Shown: in pieces, positions 23,301 through 33,116 of the stretch | Layout: every line of letters starts with the position of its first letter | How positions within the stretch are numbered: position 1 is the first letter of the stretch | Assembly: GCA_010027825.1 (NCBI GenBank) | Contig: RGUK01000004.1 | Span: 1-43,322 of the forward strand | Direction: 5' to 3' | DNA: 43,322 nucleotides | From: a bacterium | GTDB taxonomy: Bacteria; Dependentiae; Babeliae; Babeliales; RVW-14 | Notes under the pieces: generated by a model | Seen by the model: only the letters and a program-made list of their open reading frames with translations | Database searches by the model: none | Told to the model about the DNA's origin: nothing | Translations under genes and position numbers: made by a program

Positions 23301-25127
23301 AAAACCACTCGTGACTTTAAACGTCGGCGAGTTCAGTATTGGGCACGGCGGCTTAGGAATCGGAATCAGGATCTCTAGATTGAAATCAAACTCACACGTG
23401 TCTGGCGTGTTGCAATCACCCGGAGTGATTGTCGTAATGATTTCAAACTTATTTTCGCCCGTTAAACAGTTGTCTCCGTCATAGCCGCTGGTAACTTTAA
23501 ACGTCGGCGAGTTCAGTATTGGGCACGGCGGCTTAGGAATCGGGATGAGGATTTCCAGATTGAAATCAAACTCACATTTATCCGGCGTGTTGCAATCACC
23601 CGGAGTGATTGTCGTAATGATTTCAAACTTATTCTCGCCCGTTAAACAGTTGTCTCCGTCATAGCCGCTGGTAACTTTAAACGTCGGTGAATTAAGTATT
23701 GGGCACGGCGGCTTAGGAATCGGAATCAGGATCTCTAGATTGAAATCGTATTCGCACGTATCTAATGTGTTGCAGTCGCCGGGCGTGACTGTCGTAATGA
23801 TTTCAAACTTATTCTCGCCCGTTAAACAGTTGTCGCCGTCGTAACCGCTGGTGACTTTAAATGTTGGCGGGTTTAACGTCGGGCATACTGGCCGCGGGAT
23901 TGGAATGAAAATTTCCAGATTGAAATCAAACTCACACGTGTCTGGCGTGTTGCAATCACCCGGCGTGATTGTGGTGATGATTTCAAACTTGTTTTCGCCA
24001 GTAAGACACGCTTTGTTGTCATATGCGCCATCGTAGCCGCTGGTAACTTTAAACGTCGGCGAGTTCAGTATCGGGCACGGTGGTTTTGGAATTGGAATCA
24101 GGATCTCTAGATTGAAATCAAACTCACACGTGTCCGGCGTGTTGCAATCGCCCGGCGTGATTGTGGTAATGACTTCAAACTTGTTTTCGCCCGTAAGGCA
24201 CCCATCACCGTCGTAACCGCTGGTGACTTTAAAGACAGGAATATTAATCAGCGGGCACTGCGGGCGCGGGATCGGCACCAGTATTTCAATTTCAACGTCA
24301 AAGGCGCACTGGTCTGGAGTGTTGCAGTCGCCCGGGATGTGAGACGTTGTGATACTGGCGTAATTACGCTTGTCTACGAGACAACCGTCGCCTTCATAGC
24401 CACTATCAACTGTGAACGTTTTAAGGTTGATGATAGGGCACGGCGGGCGCGGGATCGGAACCGAAATCTCAACGTCAAACTCAAAGCGGCACTGATCCGC
24501 GGTGTCGCAGTCGCCGGGTGTGATTACCGGGTCAATTACGAACTTGTTTTGTTTGTTTTGCATGCAGGTTGAGTCTGCATACCCGGAATTCACCGAAAAA
24601 GTGCGCGTAACAATGTCTGGGCACGGAGTGCGCGGGATTGGAATTTTTACGTCGCAATCAATGATGAACTCGCACTGATCTTGCGTTTCGCAATCACCGG
24701 GCGTGATGTTCGGCGTTATACGAATAACGCTGTTTTGCGTTAAACAATCTTGATACCCAACTTCAACGCCAAACTCGCCCGCAGTGATCGTAGTGCAGGG
24801 GGCTCGCGGAACCTGCACGTTCACGTCAAGTGCGACGTCGTACTTACACGGATCTACGTCGCGCCGATCGATCTTCAGTTCTATTTTTGACTCGTTGCAG
24901 CCGTTGTCTTGGCCCGACAACGAAACACCTAGCGTTGTATCTGTCAAAAAAACAGGACATTTGTTGCCGACTTCTGTTGGCGGCTCGCGCGCGATGACGG
25001 GCGCCGTGCAGCCGAAGATCGGCGGCGGCAGCGGCATAATCTCGCACACCGACGAAATAAAATCGAACTCGACTTTTGGTGTCGGTTCGATCGGGCACGA
25101 CGAGTTTTCAAACAGATTCTTCGACAT
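20322..25127 (-). CDS. Giant fibre protein: cysteine repeats plus collagen-like rod
   Basis: 1601 residues from ATG 25127. The N-terminal half (about residues 60-960) is a tandem array of roughly sixteen ~60-residue repeats. Consensus pieces: [40 protein letters not shown] and [20 protein letters not shown], with about four conserved Cys per repeat. Next come Gly/Ser-rich beta segments (to about 1140), then a collagen-like Gly-x-Tyr rod (about 1146-1530), then a non-collagen tail ending [14 protein letters not shown]. Spacing and Cys pattern suggest disulphide-stabilised beta modules, unusual for a cytoplasmically made phage protein. Likely an adsorption fibre. Confidence 0.8.
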   Translation of the reverse strand: MSKNLFENSSCPIEPTPKVEFDFISSVCEIMPLPPPIFGCTAPVIAREPPTEVGNKCPVFLTDTTLGVSLSGQDNGCNESKIELKIDRRDVDPCKYDVALDVNVQVPRAPCTTITAGEFGVEVGYQDCLTQNSVIRITPNITPGDCETQDQCEFIIDCDVKIPIPRTPCPDIVTRTFSVNSGYADSTCMQNKQNKFVIDPVITPGDCDTADQCRFEFDVEISVPIPRPPCPIINLKTFTVDSGYEGDGCLVDKRNYASITTSHIPGDCNTPDQCAFDVEIEILVPIPRPQCPLINIPVFKVTSGYDGDGCLTGENKFEVITTITPGDCNTPDTCEFDFNLEILIPIPKPPCPILNSPTFKVTSGYDGAYDNKACLTGENKFEIITTITPGDCNTPDTCEFDFNLEIFIPIPRPVCPTLNPPTFKVTSGYDGDNCLTGENKFEIITTVTPGDCNTLDTCEYDFNLEILIPIPKPPCPILNSPTFKVTSGYDGDNCLTGENKFEIITTITPGDCNTPDKCEFDFNLEILIPIPKPPCPILNSPTFKVTSGYDGDNCLTGENKFEIITTITPGDCNTPDTCEFDFNLEILIPIPKPPCPILNSPTFKVTSGFSDGGDDCIGENLFEITTKITPGDCNTPDKCEFDFNLEIAVPIPRTPCPTLNAPTLSVKTVLLNQTCSLSEESTFKITSTVTPGSCNTPDTCDFDFDLNLVIPIPQPPCPEINIKTFEVNSGYSDSYCVAGKENRFEITPTITPGDCDNPTQCAFDVELEIVVPIPAPPCISLTSKSFNVKTGFAGSSCVSGSSKFSITKTTTPASGCDQPETCDFEIELEILVPIPRPKCPEISILGTASGHYSDAPSPRGPSSFQVIKIESPPSCNDPGSCTYIFDINVDIDYPRPPCPIITTNSNICVGYDCPESNLIFQVTPNHQINSGSNSPPQCNFDITFDLYVKIPRPPCPTVSAVLNLQTVSASSSPSGSFTGGVSSSGDSCAIELFLDLQIPKPCVTRISSSGGGVASGPNLPNKIQTVISQLDECSYSIASYVSVRALTDCPVIQGGSFSVSGGGASYGDSYTPIKSAKIEVISNTASGICYYIINGSLEVNALTAGDITVRAGGTTVGNGFLKIQGNQISGEINLNATDCPTGGGGGGVPGPQGPKGDKGDKGDPGATGPRGLQGFPGVPGLMGPAGPAGGDGVPGEKGERGERGEKGVTGMTGVAGPVGATGVSIIGPQGVIGQTGATGPQGCKGDKGDQGDRGEKGNTGDKGDKGDTGVTGVTGPVGARGPIGVTGPQGPIGLTGQRGLKGDKGDTGEKGSTGMSGPRGQTGVTGLTGPSGARGQTGPTGPTGQTGATGVKGQTGPTGASGPTGMAGATGPTGVVGATGPRGQTGVTGLPGATGVAGQRGSTGPRGEAGPTGPSGVRGQTGPLGPTGITGPSGPTGATGVAGATGPRGQTGVTGPTGVAGATGAKGATGISGLRGLAGPTGPRGPTGLQGITGATGVTGPTGITGATGPSGATGPCGNTGATGPAGPVGATGVIPAGGIIQFTPNTLGSGTITATNTEINGAIVINPAELVKTAAFLNEFINQLNTNSGLRNALRAAINN
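23158..24310. repeat. Tandem 180-bp DNA repeats inside the giant fibre gene
   Basis: Nearly identical units begin at about 23158, 23341, 23521, 23701, 23881, 24073 and 24253 (anchor GGGCAC or GGGCAT at each). Spacing is 180 bases except where a codon or two was added or lost. Between 23341 and 23881 three units are nearly identical at DNA level, more than needed to conserve protein, so they look like recent duplications or gene conversion. They encode the 60-residue protein repeats. Confidence 0.85.
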
Positions 25128-25128
25128 G

Positions 25129-26142
25129 TTATGTGCAGGTGTTTTGTGCGTTTGGTTTTTTCTGCACGACGAGCGCGCCGTCATCGTTTATTAAAATGTT
25201 TACCCCCGGACCGCCGATGATGTTCACATTTGGCCCGCCCAAGCCGTTGATCGTTGAAATCAGTTGATTGCACGCAGGTCCGCCGCTGAAAAAACCTGTT
25301 ACTTCATCAAACGGTTCATCTGGATATAGCGGTACTTCGCTTCCGTGTTGGCACAGTTCACTGGTGTTAGTGGCAACGCCTGCGCCAACGGCGGCAGTAA
25401 TTAAAAGTTCTTTGGACCTATCAGTTTGTGTAATTAGGCAGTTATAACCTTCCTTCAAACGAATGTCGCCCTTTAAACAGCGCGCGTTTAAAACAATCGG
25501 GCGGTCGTTGTTCGTCCCGGTGACGTCGCACGGGGGAACTTTTACGCGCTCATAGTTTCCGAGGCTTATGGACCGTAAATAACCTTTGTCTAGATTTTGA
25601 ATCAATGCTGGTTCGATTTGATATGCGTTCTGGATAAATTGCGTGCTCGCAGCAGCCGGAAGGCTCGACAAATTACTTGTGGCTAAAAATCCCGACCATA
25701 CGGGTTCAGTGGCGCACGGATTATCAGGTTCTGGCACGGACTCGGCGTAGTCGTTTACCCACTCGGCTGTGGCCGCGTCGCGAAAAAAAGAAAGTGTGAT
25801 GGGGGTGGCGTTTGTTTTGAATACAAACTCAAACGTGGAACCCGTTTTATTGATTGCGGATAGCCAAATAGAATGCTGATTAGGATCAAAGCGCGCGTCG
25901 AGGCCCATAATGAAACCAGCGTCAACGATTACACTATTTTGAATAGTGGGCGTTGTGTTTGTTGTTTCAACGTATGTTTGCCCAGTCCAATAATATTTTT
26001 TATCTGTGTCGCGGGTTATGTACACAGCTTTTTTAAGGCCGACAACAGGTAACTCAGCGTACGCAGACACGATCACGGTGTCTTTGTGCACGAACGGATA
26101 CGCGCGATACTCGTTGTCGTTATAAAAACCCGGACGCGGCAT
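25129..26142 (-). CDS. RxYP-family virion protein (adsorption apparatus), 337 residues
   Basis: First of a run of related proteins. The N-terminus ([20 protein letters not shown]) has the Arg-x-Tyr-Pro motif shared with neighbours, followed by beta-rich segments, then a Cys-containing middle ([20 protein letters not shown]) and, near the end, the [20 protein letters not shown] loop ending in DGALVVQKK. The gene starts in a TAATG overlap with the next. No catalytic motif. Probably part of the tail-tip or fibre-attachment complex. Confidence 0.7.
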   Translation of the reverse strand: MPRPGFYNDNEYRAYPFVHKDTVIVSAYAELPVVGLKKAVYITRDTDKKYYWTGQTYVETTNTTPTIQNSVIVDAGFIMGLDARFDPNQHSIWLSAINKTGSTFEFVFKTNATPITLSFFRDAATAEWVNDYAESVPEPDNPCATEPVWSGFLATSNLSSLPAAASTQFIQNAYQIEPALIQNLDKGYLRSISLGNYERVKVPPCDVTGTNNDRPIVLNARCLKGDIRLKEGYNCLITQTDRSKELLITAAVGAGVATNTSELCQHGSEVPLYPDEPFDEVTGFFSGGPACNQLISTINGLGGPNVNIIGGPGVNILINDDGALVVQKKPNAQNTCT

Positions 26143-26939
26143 TACAAAATACTCCGACCAGCAGTATCGATCACGAGCGCGCCGTTGTCGACATATACAC
26201 GTAACACAGCATCTGGCGCAAACCTGTTTGACGCTGTTATTGTGAAGTTTCCAAAATCATCTGCGGAACAACCATTGATTGTTGCGGAACAACCATTGAT
26301 TGTTTTCAAAAAGCGCTTCGTCGGAAAGTCCTCGCTTTTTGGTTCACAGATTGCTCGTTTGAACAGCGGCACGCCAACGATGTCAAATCGCACGATGTTT
26401 GTGCCGTCGAGTCTTACTACCACGCCTTGATCGCCAATTAACCAAACATCGCCGGTCATCAGTTGTTTTGTTTCTGGTTGTAAGGCTCTAACGCCCGGCT
26501 CGTTTGCGGGTATGCTTACGCTGGCGACAAACTCAGTCTGCGTGCGTGTAAACTCATACGTGCCAATTTCCCAAGAAGAAAAAAGTGCGAGAGCAGCGGG
26601 TGTAGATAGCAATACACCGCCCGGTCGACCGTAGACGTCGACAAAATTTAACACGCCGTCTTCTGGCGGTTGTAGCGGGTTGTACGTTGCCGACAACCGA
26701 TTAGTTAAATCATCGTCGCCAATAATAATAGTGATTGTCTGCGTCGCGATGTCGATTGCTGATATAAACGTTCTTGCGCCGCCGCCGATAGCAAAAAAAC
26801 TAGCGTCCAAAAATGTGTCTGCCGCGATTTGAATTGTCGCGTTTGTGGTGTTTCGCAATGTTGCAGTGTCGGCAAACGGATAGCGTGACGCGCGTTGCTC
26901 GTCGCGAAACTCGGGAAATAGAATGCGCGCGCTGCTCAT
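26142..26939 (-). CDS. RxYP-family virion protein, 265 residues
   Basis: ATG 26939 (MSSARILFPEFRDEQRASRY) overlaps the upstream stop as TGATG; a GTG one codon earlier (26942) is the alternative. The RASRYPF motif is at residues 16-22. The protein is beta-rich, and near the C-terminus the Ile-Asn-Gly loop is present twice in a row (INGCSATINGCSAD) because of a 21-base duplication. It ends in a DNGALVIDTAG segment like the other members. Confidence 0.7.
   Translation of the reverse strand: MSSARILFPEFRDEQRASRYPFADTATLRNTTNATIQIAADTFLDASFFAIGGGARTFISAIDIATQTITIIIGDDDLTNRLSATYNPLQPPEDGVLNFVDVYGRPGGVLLSTPAALALFSSWEIGTYEFTRTQTEFVASVSIPANEPGVRALQPETKQLMTGDVWLIGDQGVVVRLDGTNIVRFDIVGVPLFKRAICEPKSEDFPTKRFLKTINGCSATINGCSADDFGNFTITASNRFAPDAVLRVYVDNGALVIDTAGRSIL
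26262..26303. repeat. Perfect 21-bp tandem duplication in a virion gene
   Basis: Two identical 21-base copies at 26262-26282 and 26283-26303 keep the frame and duplicate seven residues (INGCSAT) in the Ile-Asn-Gly loop of the 265-residue protein. Relatives have one copy of that loop, so the extra copy looks recent. Confidence 0.9.
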
Positions 26940-28672
26940 CACTGCACCACAAACTTGTTGAAAAACGTTGACGACTGGTTTGCAAACAAACCCGCAGCGC
27001 CGGTTACAGGGCCGGGATTAATGATATCTGTAAACCCGCTTATCGGTTGTGTGCCGTCTAATTGTGCGGCTGAAAAATGCACTGAGAGATTGCTGCCGTT
27101 TGTGTTTAAATTGGCGTACAGCCGATACCACTTGTTGACTTTAACGTTGTAGTTTACTTCAAACTCTGGAGTAAAAATACCGTCTGTATAGCGCAGGATA
27201 CGCGCTTTTGCTTTTGTAGCGTCGAGGACAATGGCGATAAACGTAGTAATAACGCGGCCGGTGTCTAGCGTTTCAAGATAATTCAAAACAACGCCACCGT
27301 TTCTGGCTACGCCGTCAACGCCGATTTTGAATTCTGTCATAAGCGTTTTGCTTAGTGCCCAGTCTGTTGCGCAATTTTTTAGTAGCGCGATATTTCGGCC
27401 GCCGATACCAGCTGCAACGTATGTGTTGTGCTCTGTCAACTCTGCGCCCAAATTTGGTTCAAACTCGCTTATTGAGCAGTTACCGCATACTGGCGGCGCT
27501 AACGTTTGTCTGGCGTTAAAGATGCCGACTTTTGTTACAAAATACTCGCTCGGCTGGCAGGAGTCGAAATCAAGACAAAGCGGCGCGTTCAGGCACGGAT
27601 AATTTCTGGGGTCTAGCGTTTCGTTATCGATGATGTCGATTGCGGTGGTTGGATCTGGCCAGCAGTATGCGTCAACGACGATGTCTGTTTCTTCGTAATC
27701 TGCGCCGTTCCACCTGTATACTTTGTTTGAGTCAAACGCTAAATAAAGCTGGTCTAACTCCCCAACCGACGGGAAAGACGCGCGATCAGCAAACGTGAAG
27801 ATATTTTTACCGTCAAACGAGCAGCATATGTCTTGGAACTCTTGCGGTTTTTTTGGTTTGTTCGCGGCGCACGTAGCGCTCAAACTGATATCTGTCGTGA
27901 CGTCGAGTCCGCCGCAGTTTTCAAACATCGCTGACGTAAATCCGTCAAACACAATGTCAATGTTTCCGTCGCAATCTGGTGCAACCCCGTTTATTGTTTC
28001 GATAGGCGGTTTTGGGCACGTACCGCTTTCCGGTCGTTGACCACACGAACCTAAGAATTTCTCTAACGCGTTATAGTTTGTCGTAGCTAAATTTTCGTCT
28101 AAACGAAACACGATGGCTGGATATTCTTGACTGTCGTACGTGATCGTTTTGTATTCAGCCTTTATGGGCGACGAGCCGACTACACTTACGACATCTTGCA
28201 ACGCCGTACCGACGTTTAATTTTCCTATAGTTGGAATTGGAAGCGGCTCGTACGGGCGCGCATTGCGCGGTTGAATGATTGTTTGCCGCGCCGCCGTATA
28301 TCGGCCTGAAAAAGCGGTGTCTATTCCCGGGCCAAAAATAACCCAACCGGAAACACCAGCGATAAGCGGTGTCACGCGGTAGTGCACGTACGCCGCGGCT
28401 GGTTGAATAACACTGACCGCGCAAACTGTGTTGCCGGCTACGTCATTAATGTCGTTTACAGCGCCAAACACTACCGTAACTATTCCGGGTGAAACAGTCA
28501 GGCCCTGTACGTATAAATACTTACCGGCAGTGTTTGGAAAACGGATGTGGCAATCAACGATAATGTCGTCGCGAATAAAGGCGCCGCTGTCGTCTAGTCC
28601 GGTAGACAGATCGTCTAGCGGATAACGACGTGTCGATTGCAGGTTGTACCAGTTTTGATTACGTATAGCCAT
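26939..28672 (-). CDS. RxYP-family virion protein with LamG-like C-terminus
   Basis: 577 residues. N-terminal motif TRRYPLDD (residues 14-21) as in its neighbours; a beta-rich first part; ETINGVAPDCDGNIDIVF (around residue 225) matching the family loop; and a C-terminal domain (about 420-577) that looks like a laminin-G/concanavalin-type beta sandwich (NGGVVLNYLETLDTGRVITT, RILRYTDGIFTPEFEVNYNV, KWYRLYANLNTNGSNLSVHF). LamG domains bind glycans, suggesting a role in host-surface recognition. Cys-rich middle. Domain calls rest on pattern only. Confidence 0.7.
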   Translation of the reverse strand: MAIRNQNWYNLQSTRRYPLDDLSTGLDDSGAFIRDDIIVDCHIRFPNTAGKYLYVQGLTVSPGIVTVVFGAVNDINDVAGNTVCAVSVIQPAAAYVHYRVTPLIAGVSGWVIFGPGIDTAFSGRYTAARQTIIQPRNARPYEPLPIPTIGKLNVGTALQDVVSVVGSSPIKAEYKTITYDSQEYPAIVFRLDENLATTNYNALEKFLGSCGQRPESGTCPKPPIETINGVAPDCDGNIDIVFDGFTSAMFENCGGLDVTTDISLSATCAANKPKKPQEFQDICCSFDGKNIFTFADRASFPSVGELDQLYLAFDSNKVYRWNGADYEETDIVVDAYCWPDPTTAIDIIDNETLDPRNYPCLNAPLCLDFDSCQPSEYFVTKVGIFNARQTLAPPVCGNCSISEFEPNLGAELTEHNTYVAAGIGGRNIALLKNCATDWALSKTLMTEFKIGVDGVARNGGVVLNYLETLDTGRVITTFIAIVLDATKAKARILRYTDGIFTPEFEVNYNVKVNKWYRLYANLNTNGSNLSVHFSAAQLDGTQPISGFTDIINPGPVTGAAGLFANQSSTFFNKFVVQ

Positions 28673-28675
28673 AAT

Positions 28676-30280
28676 TTAACACGGCGCTTCTGTTTTACCG
28701 TCTGAGTTGCAATACAACGTTTGTGTTGTTTCAGCGATTGCCGCCGGAGGTTCGGTTTGATCGTCGAGCGGATCTCCGCAATTAGTTAGCAGAGGAGAAT
28801 TGTCGCTCAAATACACGCCGGTTAATACACCATTAATGACATACGGCCCGCGCGGTTTAACAACTGAATTTTCTGTGGCTGTTAAATCTATTTGGTCAAA
28901 CCGCAAGCGAAATTGCGCGTAGGCTGATTCTCCGGGTTTTACCGTCGGAAACGCCACCGAATACTGCAGGCCGTTCGGCGACACGGTTATTCCGACGCCG
29001 GCACCGCGCACGCCGGGGGCGCGCATAAACGTGTATCCGCACTCTAATGACGGCCGCACGGCAAGTGTTGCCGGGTCTTGACCGGGCGCCGGTACAAAAT
29101 CACCGGATACGTCAACGGTAAGTGTTAACCGCGTGGGCGCAACACATATCTGACACGGATTGCAAAGCATCATAACAATGTCAACGTACGCGCAGCGCTG
29201 CGGGACCATAAACAGGCGTAATGGACGTTGTACGCTGCAGGCGCGCTGATCCAGCCACCGCGCGATATTATTTTCGTGCTCTGTTCGCACTTTCTCTGCA
29301 CGTTGTCCGATTAGCTTGTAACGGTAGCTGGTGTCGTTCATGTACTTTGCGGTGTCTGAGTAATCGGAACACGCGCAGCACGGGTCGCAGTTGGCGCCAA
29401 TTTGTTGATGCGACGTCAACGACGGATTTGTACTGTGCGGCTCGTTTACACTTACTGTGACACCGCGGCGAATAAACAGGCAGTCTTTTGCCGACAAATT
29501 AAAATCACCGTTTGCGCCAGTTACGCCGTTTATTTTTGAAATCGGCACTGCCGGTGTTTCTGGGCAGTTGCCATAGCGCCCTAGTCCGGTGCCAGCAACG
29601 GCGCTGAATTTAATCTCCGTGTTTATCCGAAAGTTTTTTACTTCTGCTTTTTCCGCCGCTATTTCAGTGTTGTAGCCGTTTACAAAATTAACCGCGTCAA
29701 CGTATCGATTGCTTATTGTTTGCCCGTTTTGTACTCGCAGCGTAAGTAACCGTTTGGGCATTTTATAGACGGCGCGCGCATCTAGCTGCGCGTTTACTGG
29801 CGTTAAATACTTGTTGTAGTTTCGTGGAGCGTCGTCGTCTCCTTGATCGGCCATTGGCCATGTTTTGTGCGCAACAAGTCGACAGACGCTGTTTGCTGTT
29901 TTCCACGTATAAATTTTGTAGTCTTGGCTCCAGTCAGCCTGATCAAATGTTGTCGGTTGCGTTGTGGTATCCAAAACAACGCGATTAAGTGCATCTACTA
30001 AAACAATATCTGCGTCGTGCGCCGGCGTAGGAAAATTTGCGGCTGGCATATTTTCAACGCAACCCACGCCGTACAGGTGGCGAATTGAGATCGGGTTTTT
30101 AACCGGTGCGACGCTATTGTTGTATTCGCCGATGTCGTCGTATTCGAAATGAAAATCGGCGATAAGATATTCGATATCGGCTGTTGGATTAACAAGCGGG
30201 TAGTTCAATCCGCTTTGTGGTTGAACAACTCCCAGTCCTTGGCGTCCGGTAGTCGATAGTTGAAAATCGGGGCACGGCAT
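28676..30280 (-). CDS. RxYP-related virion protein with Cys-rich CCxC motif
   Basis: 534 residues. N-terminus MPCPDFQLSTTGRQGLGVVQ, then a variant of the family motif (GLNYPLVNPTADIEYLIAD). Family loop ISKINGVTGANGDFNLSAKD around residue 240, then GANCDPCCACSDYSDTAKYM with the Cys-Cys-x-Cys signature also seen in the 313-residue neighbour, then a helical region and a second Cys cluster (CNPCQICVAPTRLTL). A metal site or disulphide cluster is plausible. Beta-sandwich C-terminus. Confidence 0.7.
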   Translation of the reverse strand: MPCPDFQLSTTGRQGLGVVQPQSGLNYPLVNPTADIEYLIADFHFEYDDIGEYNNSVAPVKNPISIRHLYGVGCVENMPAANFPTPAHDADIVLVDALNRVVLDTTTQPTTFDQADWSQDYKIYTWKTANSVCRLVAHKTWPMADQGDDDAPRNYNKYLTPVNAQLDARAVYKMPKRLLTLRVQNGQTISNRYVDAVNFVNGYNTEIAAEKAEVKNFRINTEIKFSAVAGTGLGRYGNCPETPAVPISKINGVTGANGDFNLSAKDCLFIRRGVTVSVNEPHSTNPSLTSHQQIGANCDPCCACSDYSDTAKYMNDTSYRYKLIGQRAEKVRTEHENNIARWLDQRACSVQRPLRLFMVPQRCAYVDIVMMLCNPCQICVAPTRLTLTVDVSGDFVPAPGQDPATLAVRPSLECGYTFMRAPGVRGAGVGITVSPNGLQYSVAFPTVKPGESAYAQFRLRFDQIDLTATENSVVKPRGPYVINGVLTGVYLSDNSPLLTNCGDPLDDQTEPPAAIAETTQTLYCNSDGKTEAPC

Positions 30281-30283
30281 AGC

Positions 30284-31225
30284 TCACCCCGCATTACAGC
30301 CAGAGTCACCGAGCTGGCTGCCCAACACAACAAGGCTCATTTGCGTTACTTCAGAGCCAAGTCGGGTAACGAAGTTTTGTAGCGTCGTTACACCGTCTCC
30401 AAATCGATTGATTTGATCGATGATTGCGTCTAGTTCTGTGCACCCACAACATGGTTGCGCGCATGTATCGGCGAACTTCAAACCGTTGCTCATTGGCGTA
30501 ATTTGAACACAGTCATCGGGCGCAATAATAAAATTTCCGTCGCTGCTACATACGCCATTGATACAACGAATGCAATCGCCAATATCAGGAACGGCGCAAT
30601 AGCACTCTTCGTTTAGATTGGCGTTTGCGATAGCGTCAAACAAAATTTGCGTTTCATTGCCGACTGTTGCCGCTGTAATCCGCATATTGGTGCCGGCAAC
30701 AAGTGTGACGTCGCCGTAGATTGGCTCGCTCAGTTCGCCGTTATTGAGCACACGCAAACGAGTAACAGCCCGCAACATCGGCCGAATTGCGTCTGTTTCA
30801 AGTTCGCCCCCGGCCTGATCAAACTCATATAGTCCGGGAGGCAACTTATCAATTTCGTCTAGTCGGCCAAGAACTATTTGGCCGACGCAATCGTCATATG
30901 CCCCGATACCGCCGAGCGCGTATGAACGATTTTCTTGATAGTTGCTGCGAACAATGTTAGCGGCGGCGACATCTACGGTCTGCCCGTCTGCGGCGTAGCC
31001 AACCGTAACATTAAAACCAGTCGGGGCGATCAGTACGCTTTTGATATGAAAATTGCTGGGCGCAAAATCAAGCCCCGAATGAATTGGTAGATACAGCGCG
31101 ACAATAAAACTATCAGGTAATCTTATTGTGCCGTCTAACGATAATTTTGTGGCGCGTTCTGTGAGCGGGTACGACCGCTGTGAGTTGTGGTTGAGCCACT
31201 GTAGATTCCAATTTCCGATTGGCAT
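30284..31225 (-). CDS. RxYP-family virion protein, 313 residues
   Basis: ATG 31225 (MPIGNWNLQWLNHNSQRSYP, then LTERATKL) follows AGGTGAGC. It carries the N-terminal RSYPL motif, the family loop RCINGVCSSDGNFIIAPDDC around residue 220, and the Cys motif DTCAQPCCGCTELDAIIDQI near the C-terminus, followed by a short coiled-coil-like end. The best small example of the family, showing N-terminal motif, loop and Cys motif together. Confidence 0.75.
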   Translation of the reverse strand: MPIGNWNLQWLNHNSQRSYPLTERATKLSLDGTIRLPDSFIVALYLPIHSGLDFAPSNFHIKSVLIAPTGFNVTVGYAADGQTVDVAAANIVRSNYQENRSYALGGIGAYDDCVGQIVLGRLDEIDKLPPGLYEFDQAGGELETDAIRPMLRAVTRLRVLNNGELSEPIYGDVTLVAGTNMRITAATVGNETQILFDAIANANLNEECYCAVPDIGDCIRCINGVCSSDGNFIIAPDDCVQITPMSNGLKFADTCAQPCCGCTELDAIIDQINRFGDGVTTLQNFVTRLGSEVTQMSLVVLGSQLGDSGCNAG

Positions 31226-31238
31226 GGCCGCTCACCTA

Positions 31239-33092
31239 TCATGTTGCGCTGTAAATAATTCCGGTGACGCGCAATACGCCAATCTCTCCATAAACGCTGT
31301 CTTCAACGCGACCAATTGTGACTAATACTGTATCGCCTTCTTCCACGGCAAAAGAATCGCTTTCACGTTGAATGACGTGGTCGATGTATAAGCTTGCCGC
31401 GGAGTTGAACGTCAGCGCTGTATCTGTGGTTGGTAATTCTTGTCCGCCCGCGATTCCGACTGGCGGCGCCGGCAATACACGACGCGTCATGTATAGCGAC
31501 GGCATAATCTTTGCCTGCGTGGGCGTTCCGTCGCGTCCAAATAACTGGACGCTTATTTTCATTTGCAGATTGTCGCCTAGATTGCTGCCGGGCACGTTAA
31601 ACCGTAGCCGCAGTAAAGACGCCTGTCCGCCCGGAAAACCTAAATACGGAATGTCCATATACAGGCGTTCGACGGTATCGCTTAGTCTGATGATCTGCGG
31701 CGAAAGCTCGCGCTCGACAAGCTGATCAGTGTAATCGATTTTTAGAACACCTTGATGCAGCGTAATTGGCTCTGTTGTTTGAATATCAAAAGCGTCTTTT
31801 TCTGCTTGCGTGAGCGTTCGCGGTGTTTCACGAGAACCAGTTATCGAGATTTGATTCGACAGCGTGAAAGCGCCTTCGGTAATCCAGCCGCGAGTAAGTT
31901 GGTGGCGGTTAATGACGCCTTTCAGCGCACGCCCGCCAATCGCTTCGGAAGCTGCGATTTGTAAGTCGAGATTTAATTGCAGGTCGCCGGTAGATGCCGC
32001 GTCATCCGCGCAGTTCGTAACGGCGATAGGGCTGGTGACGGTTGCAGCCGTTGGTGTGGGTTGCGTTTCTTCTTGTGTGCCGTCAACATCTTTGACTATG
32101 CTCGTCACTACGCTGCGGTCGTTTCCAGAGAGCATTCGCAAATAAACGACCGATACGCGCATGGTCTCGTAGCGCGGGCATTCGGCCGTGCCGGATGGGT
32201 GTGTTGTAGGTTCCGTAAATGGAACGTCACCTACGCAGTCGCTCATCCACCAAATGCCGTTCGTGTCACAAATAGCTAAGCCATTCGGACCTAGTGGAAT
32301 TTCTGTGGCCCCTACGTGGTCCAAACCCTTATCCCACAACATCGCGACAGACTGGATCGGCAAGGGAGGCCATACGTTTGATAGCGCCGGATGTTTGCTG
32401 AGGTTGTAACCAAACACAGCGCCATTAGGTGCTTTACCGTTAAACACTGCGTGATCTGCCGGCAACCATCCAGCGTCGTTTTGCGTGGCTGCCTGCTCTG
32501 TAATTAAATCAAAACGATAGTGCGTGTGATCATCAATAAAGTCGCGGATGTGGGGCATAACCACAACGCGCGGGATTGTTGTGCAGCTGTCTTTTGGCCC
32601 CTGCACATGACACACACTCACAGTCACAGCCGGCCGTTGTTTTACGAGCTTTCCCGCTTCAGACGCGGACAAGTAATATCGCCCCGGAGTTATTGGGCCG
32701 ACGATTGCGTTTGCCAGATCCGGGATATCGACGATCCCGCGAAGAACGATGTCGCCAAGCGTCTCTGACCGTTTTTTTAAGCAAATGCCGACACAGTCAG
32801 ATGACGGTTGTACAACAAGCGTTTGTGTATTCGCGTCTGGCTCTACGGCTGCCAGCGCGGGTTCGTATCGTTTCTCAACCCAGTTCCAATAAACCGGCTG
32901 CCCGGGTAACACAGAGCTGCAAATTGTCGCATCGCTGTCGACAAGAATTTTTCCAAGTGCAGACGCGTCTAAACGATCTTTGAGATAATCCGTGCGGTCT
33001 TCGAGCGTGCGGTCTGGGCGTGAAACGACACCAGCCTGTACGGGCTCGCCGGGATTGACGTGTTTAATATTGTGCAGCCAGTTACCGGACAT
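31239..33092 (-). CDS. Virion protein, probable tail-fibre or baseplate appendage
   Basis: 617 residues from ATG 33092 with GGAGGACAAGG upstream. The N-terminal segment (KHVNPGEPVQAGVVSRPDRT, LEDRTDYLKDRLDASALGKI) resembles the attachment region of phage baseplate appendage proteins. The long middle is beta-rich with few motifs; the C-terminal half has segments like LRLRFNVPGSNLGDNLQMKI and IDHVIQRESDSFAVEEGDTV typical of beta-sandwich fibre modules. No enzymatic motif. Confidence 0.65.
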   Translation of the reverse strand: MSGNWLHNIKHVNPGEPVQAGVVSRPDRTLEDRTDYLKDRLDASALGKILVDSDATICSSVLPGQPVYWNWVEKRYEPALAAVEPDANTQTLVVQPSSDCVGICLKKRSETLGDIVLRGIVDIPDLANAIVGPITPGRYYLSASEAGKLVKQRPAVTVSVCHVQGPKDSCTTIPRVVVMPHIRDFIDDHTHYRFDLITEQAATQNDAGWLPADHAVFNGKAPNGAVFGYNLSKHPALSNVWPPLPIQSVAMLWDKGLDHVGATEIPLGPNGLAICDTNGIWWMSDCVGDVPFTEPTTHPSGTAECPRYETMRVSVVYLRMLSGNDRSVVTSIVKDVDGTQEETQPTPTAATVTSPIAVTNCADDAASTGDLQLNLDLQIAASEAIGGRALKGVINRHQLTRGWITEGAFTLSNQISITGSRETPRTLTQAEKDAFDIQTTEPITLHQGVLKIDYTDQLVERELSPQIIRLSDTVERLYMDIPYLGFPGGQASLLRLRFNVPGSNLGDNLQMKISVQLFGRDGTPTQAKIMPSLYMTRRVLPAPPVGIAGGQELPTTDTALTFNSAASLYIDHVIQRESDSFAVEEGDTVLVTIGRVEDSVYGEIGVLRVTGIIYSAT

Positions 33093-33116
33093 CCTTGTCC
33101 TCCGGCAGTTAGTTGA

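Noticed and set aside
23158..24310. Possible CRISPR-like array
   Set aside because: Units are 180 bases, in frame and protein-coding; no short repeats with unique spacers are present.
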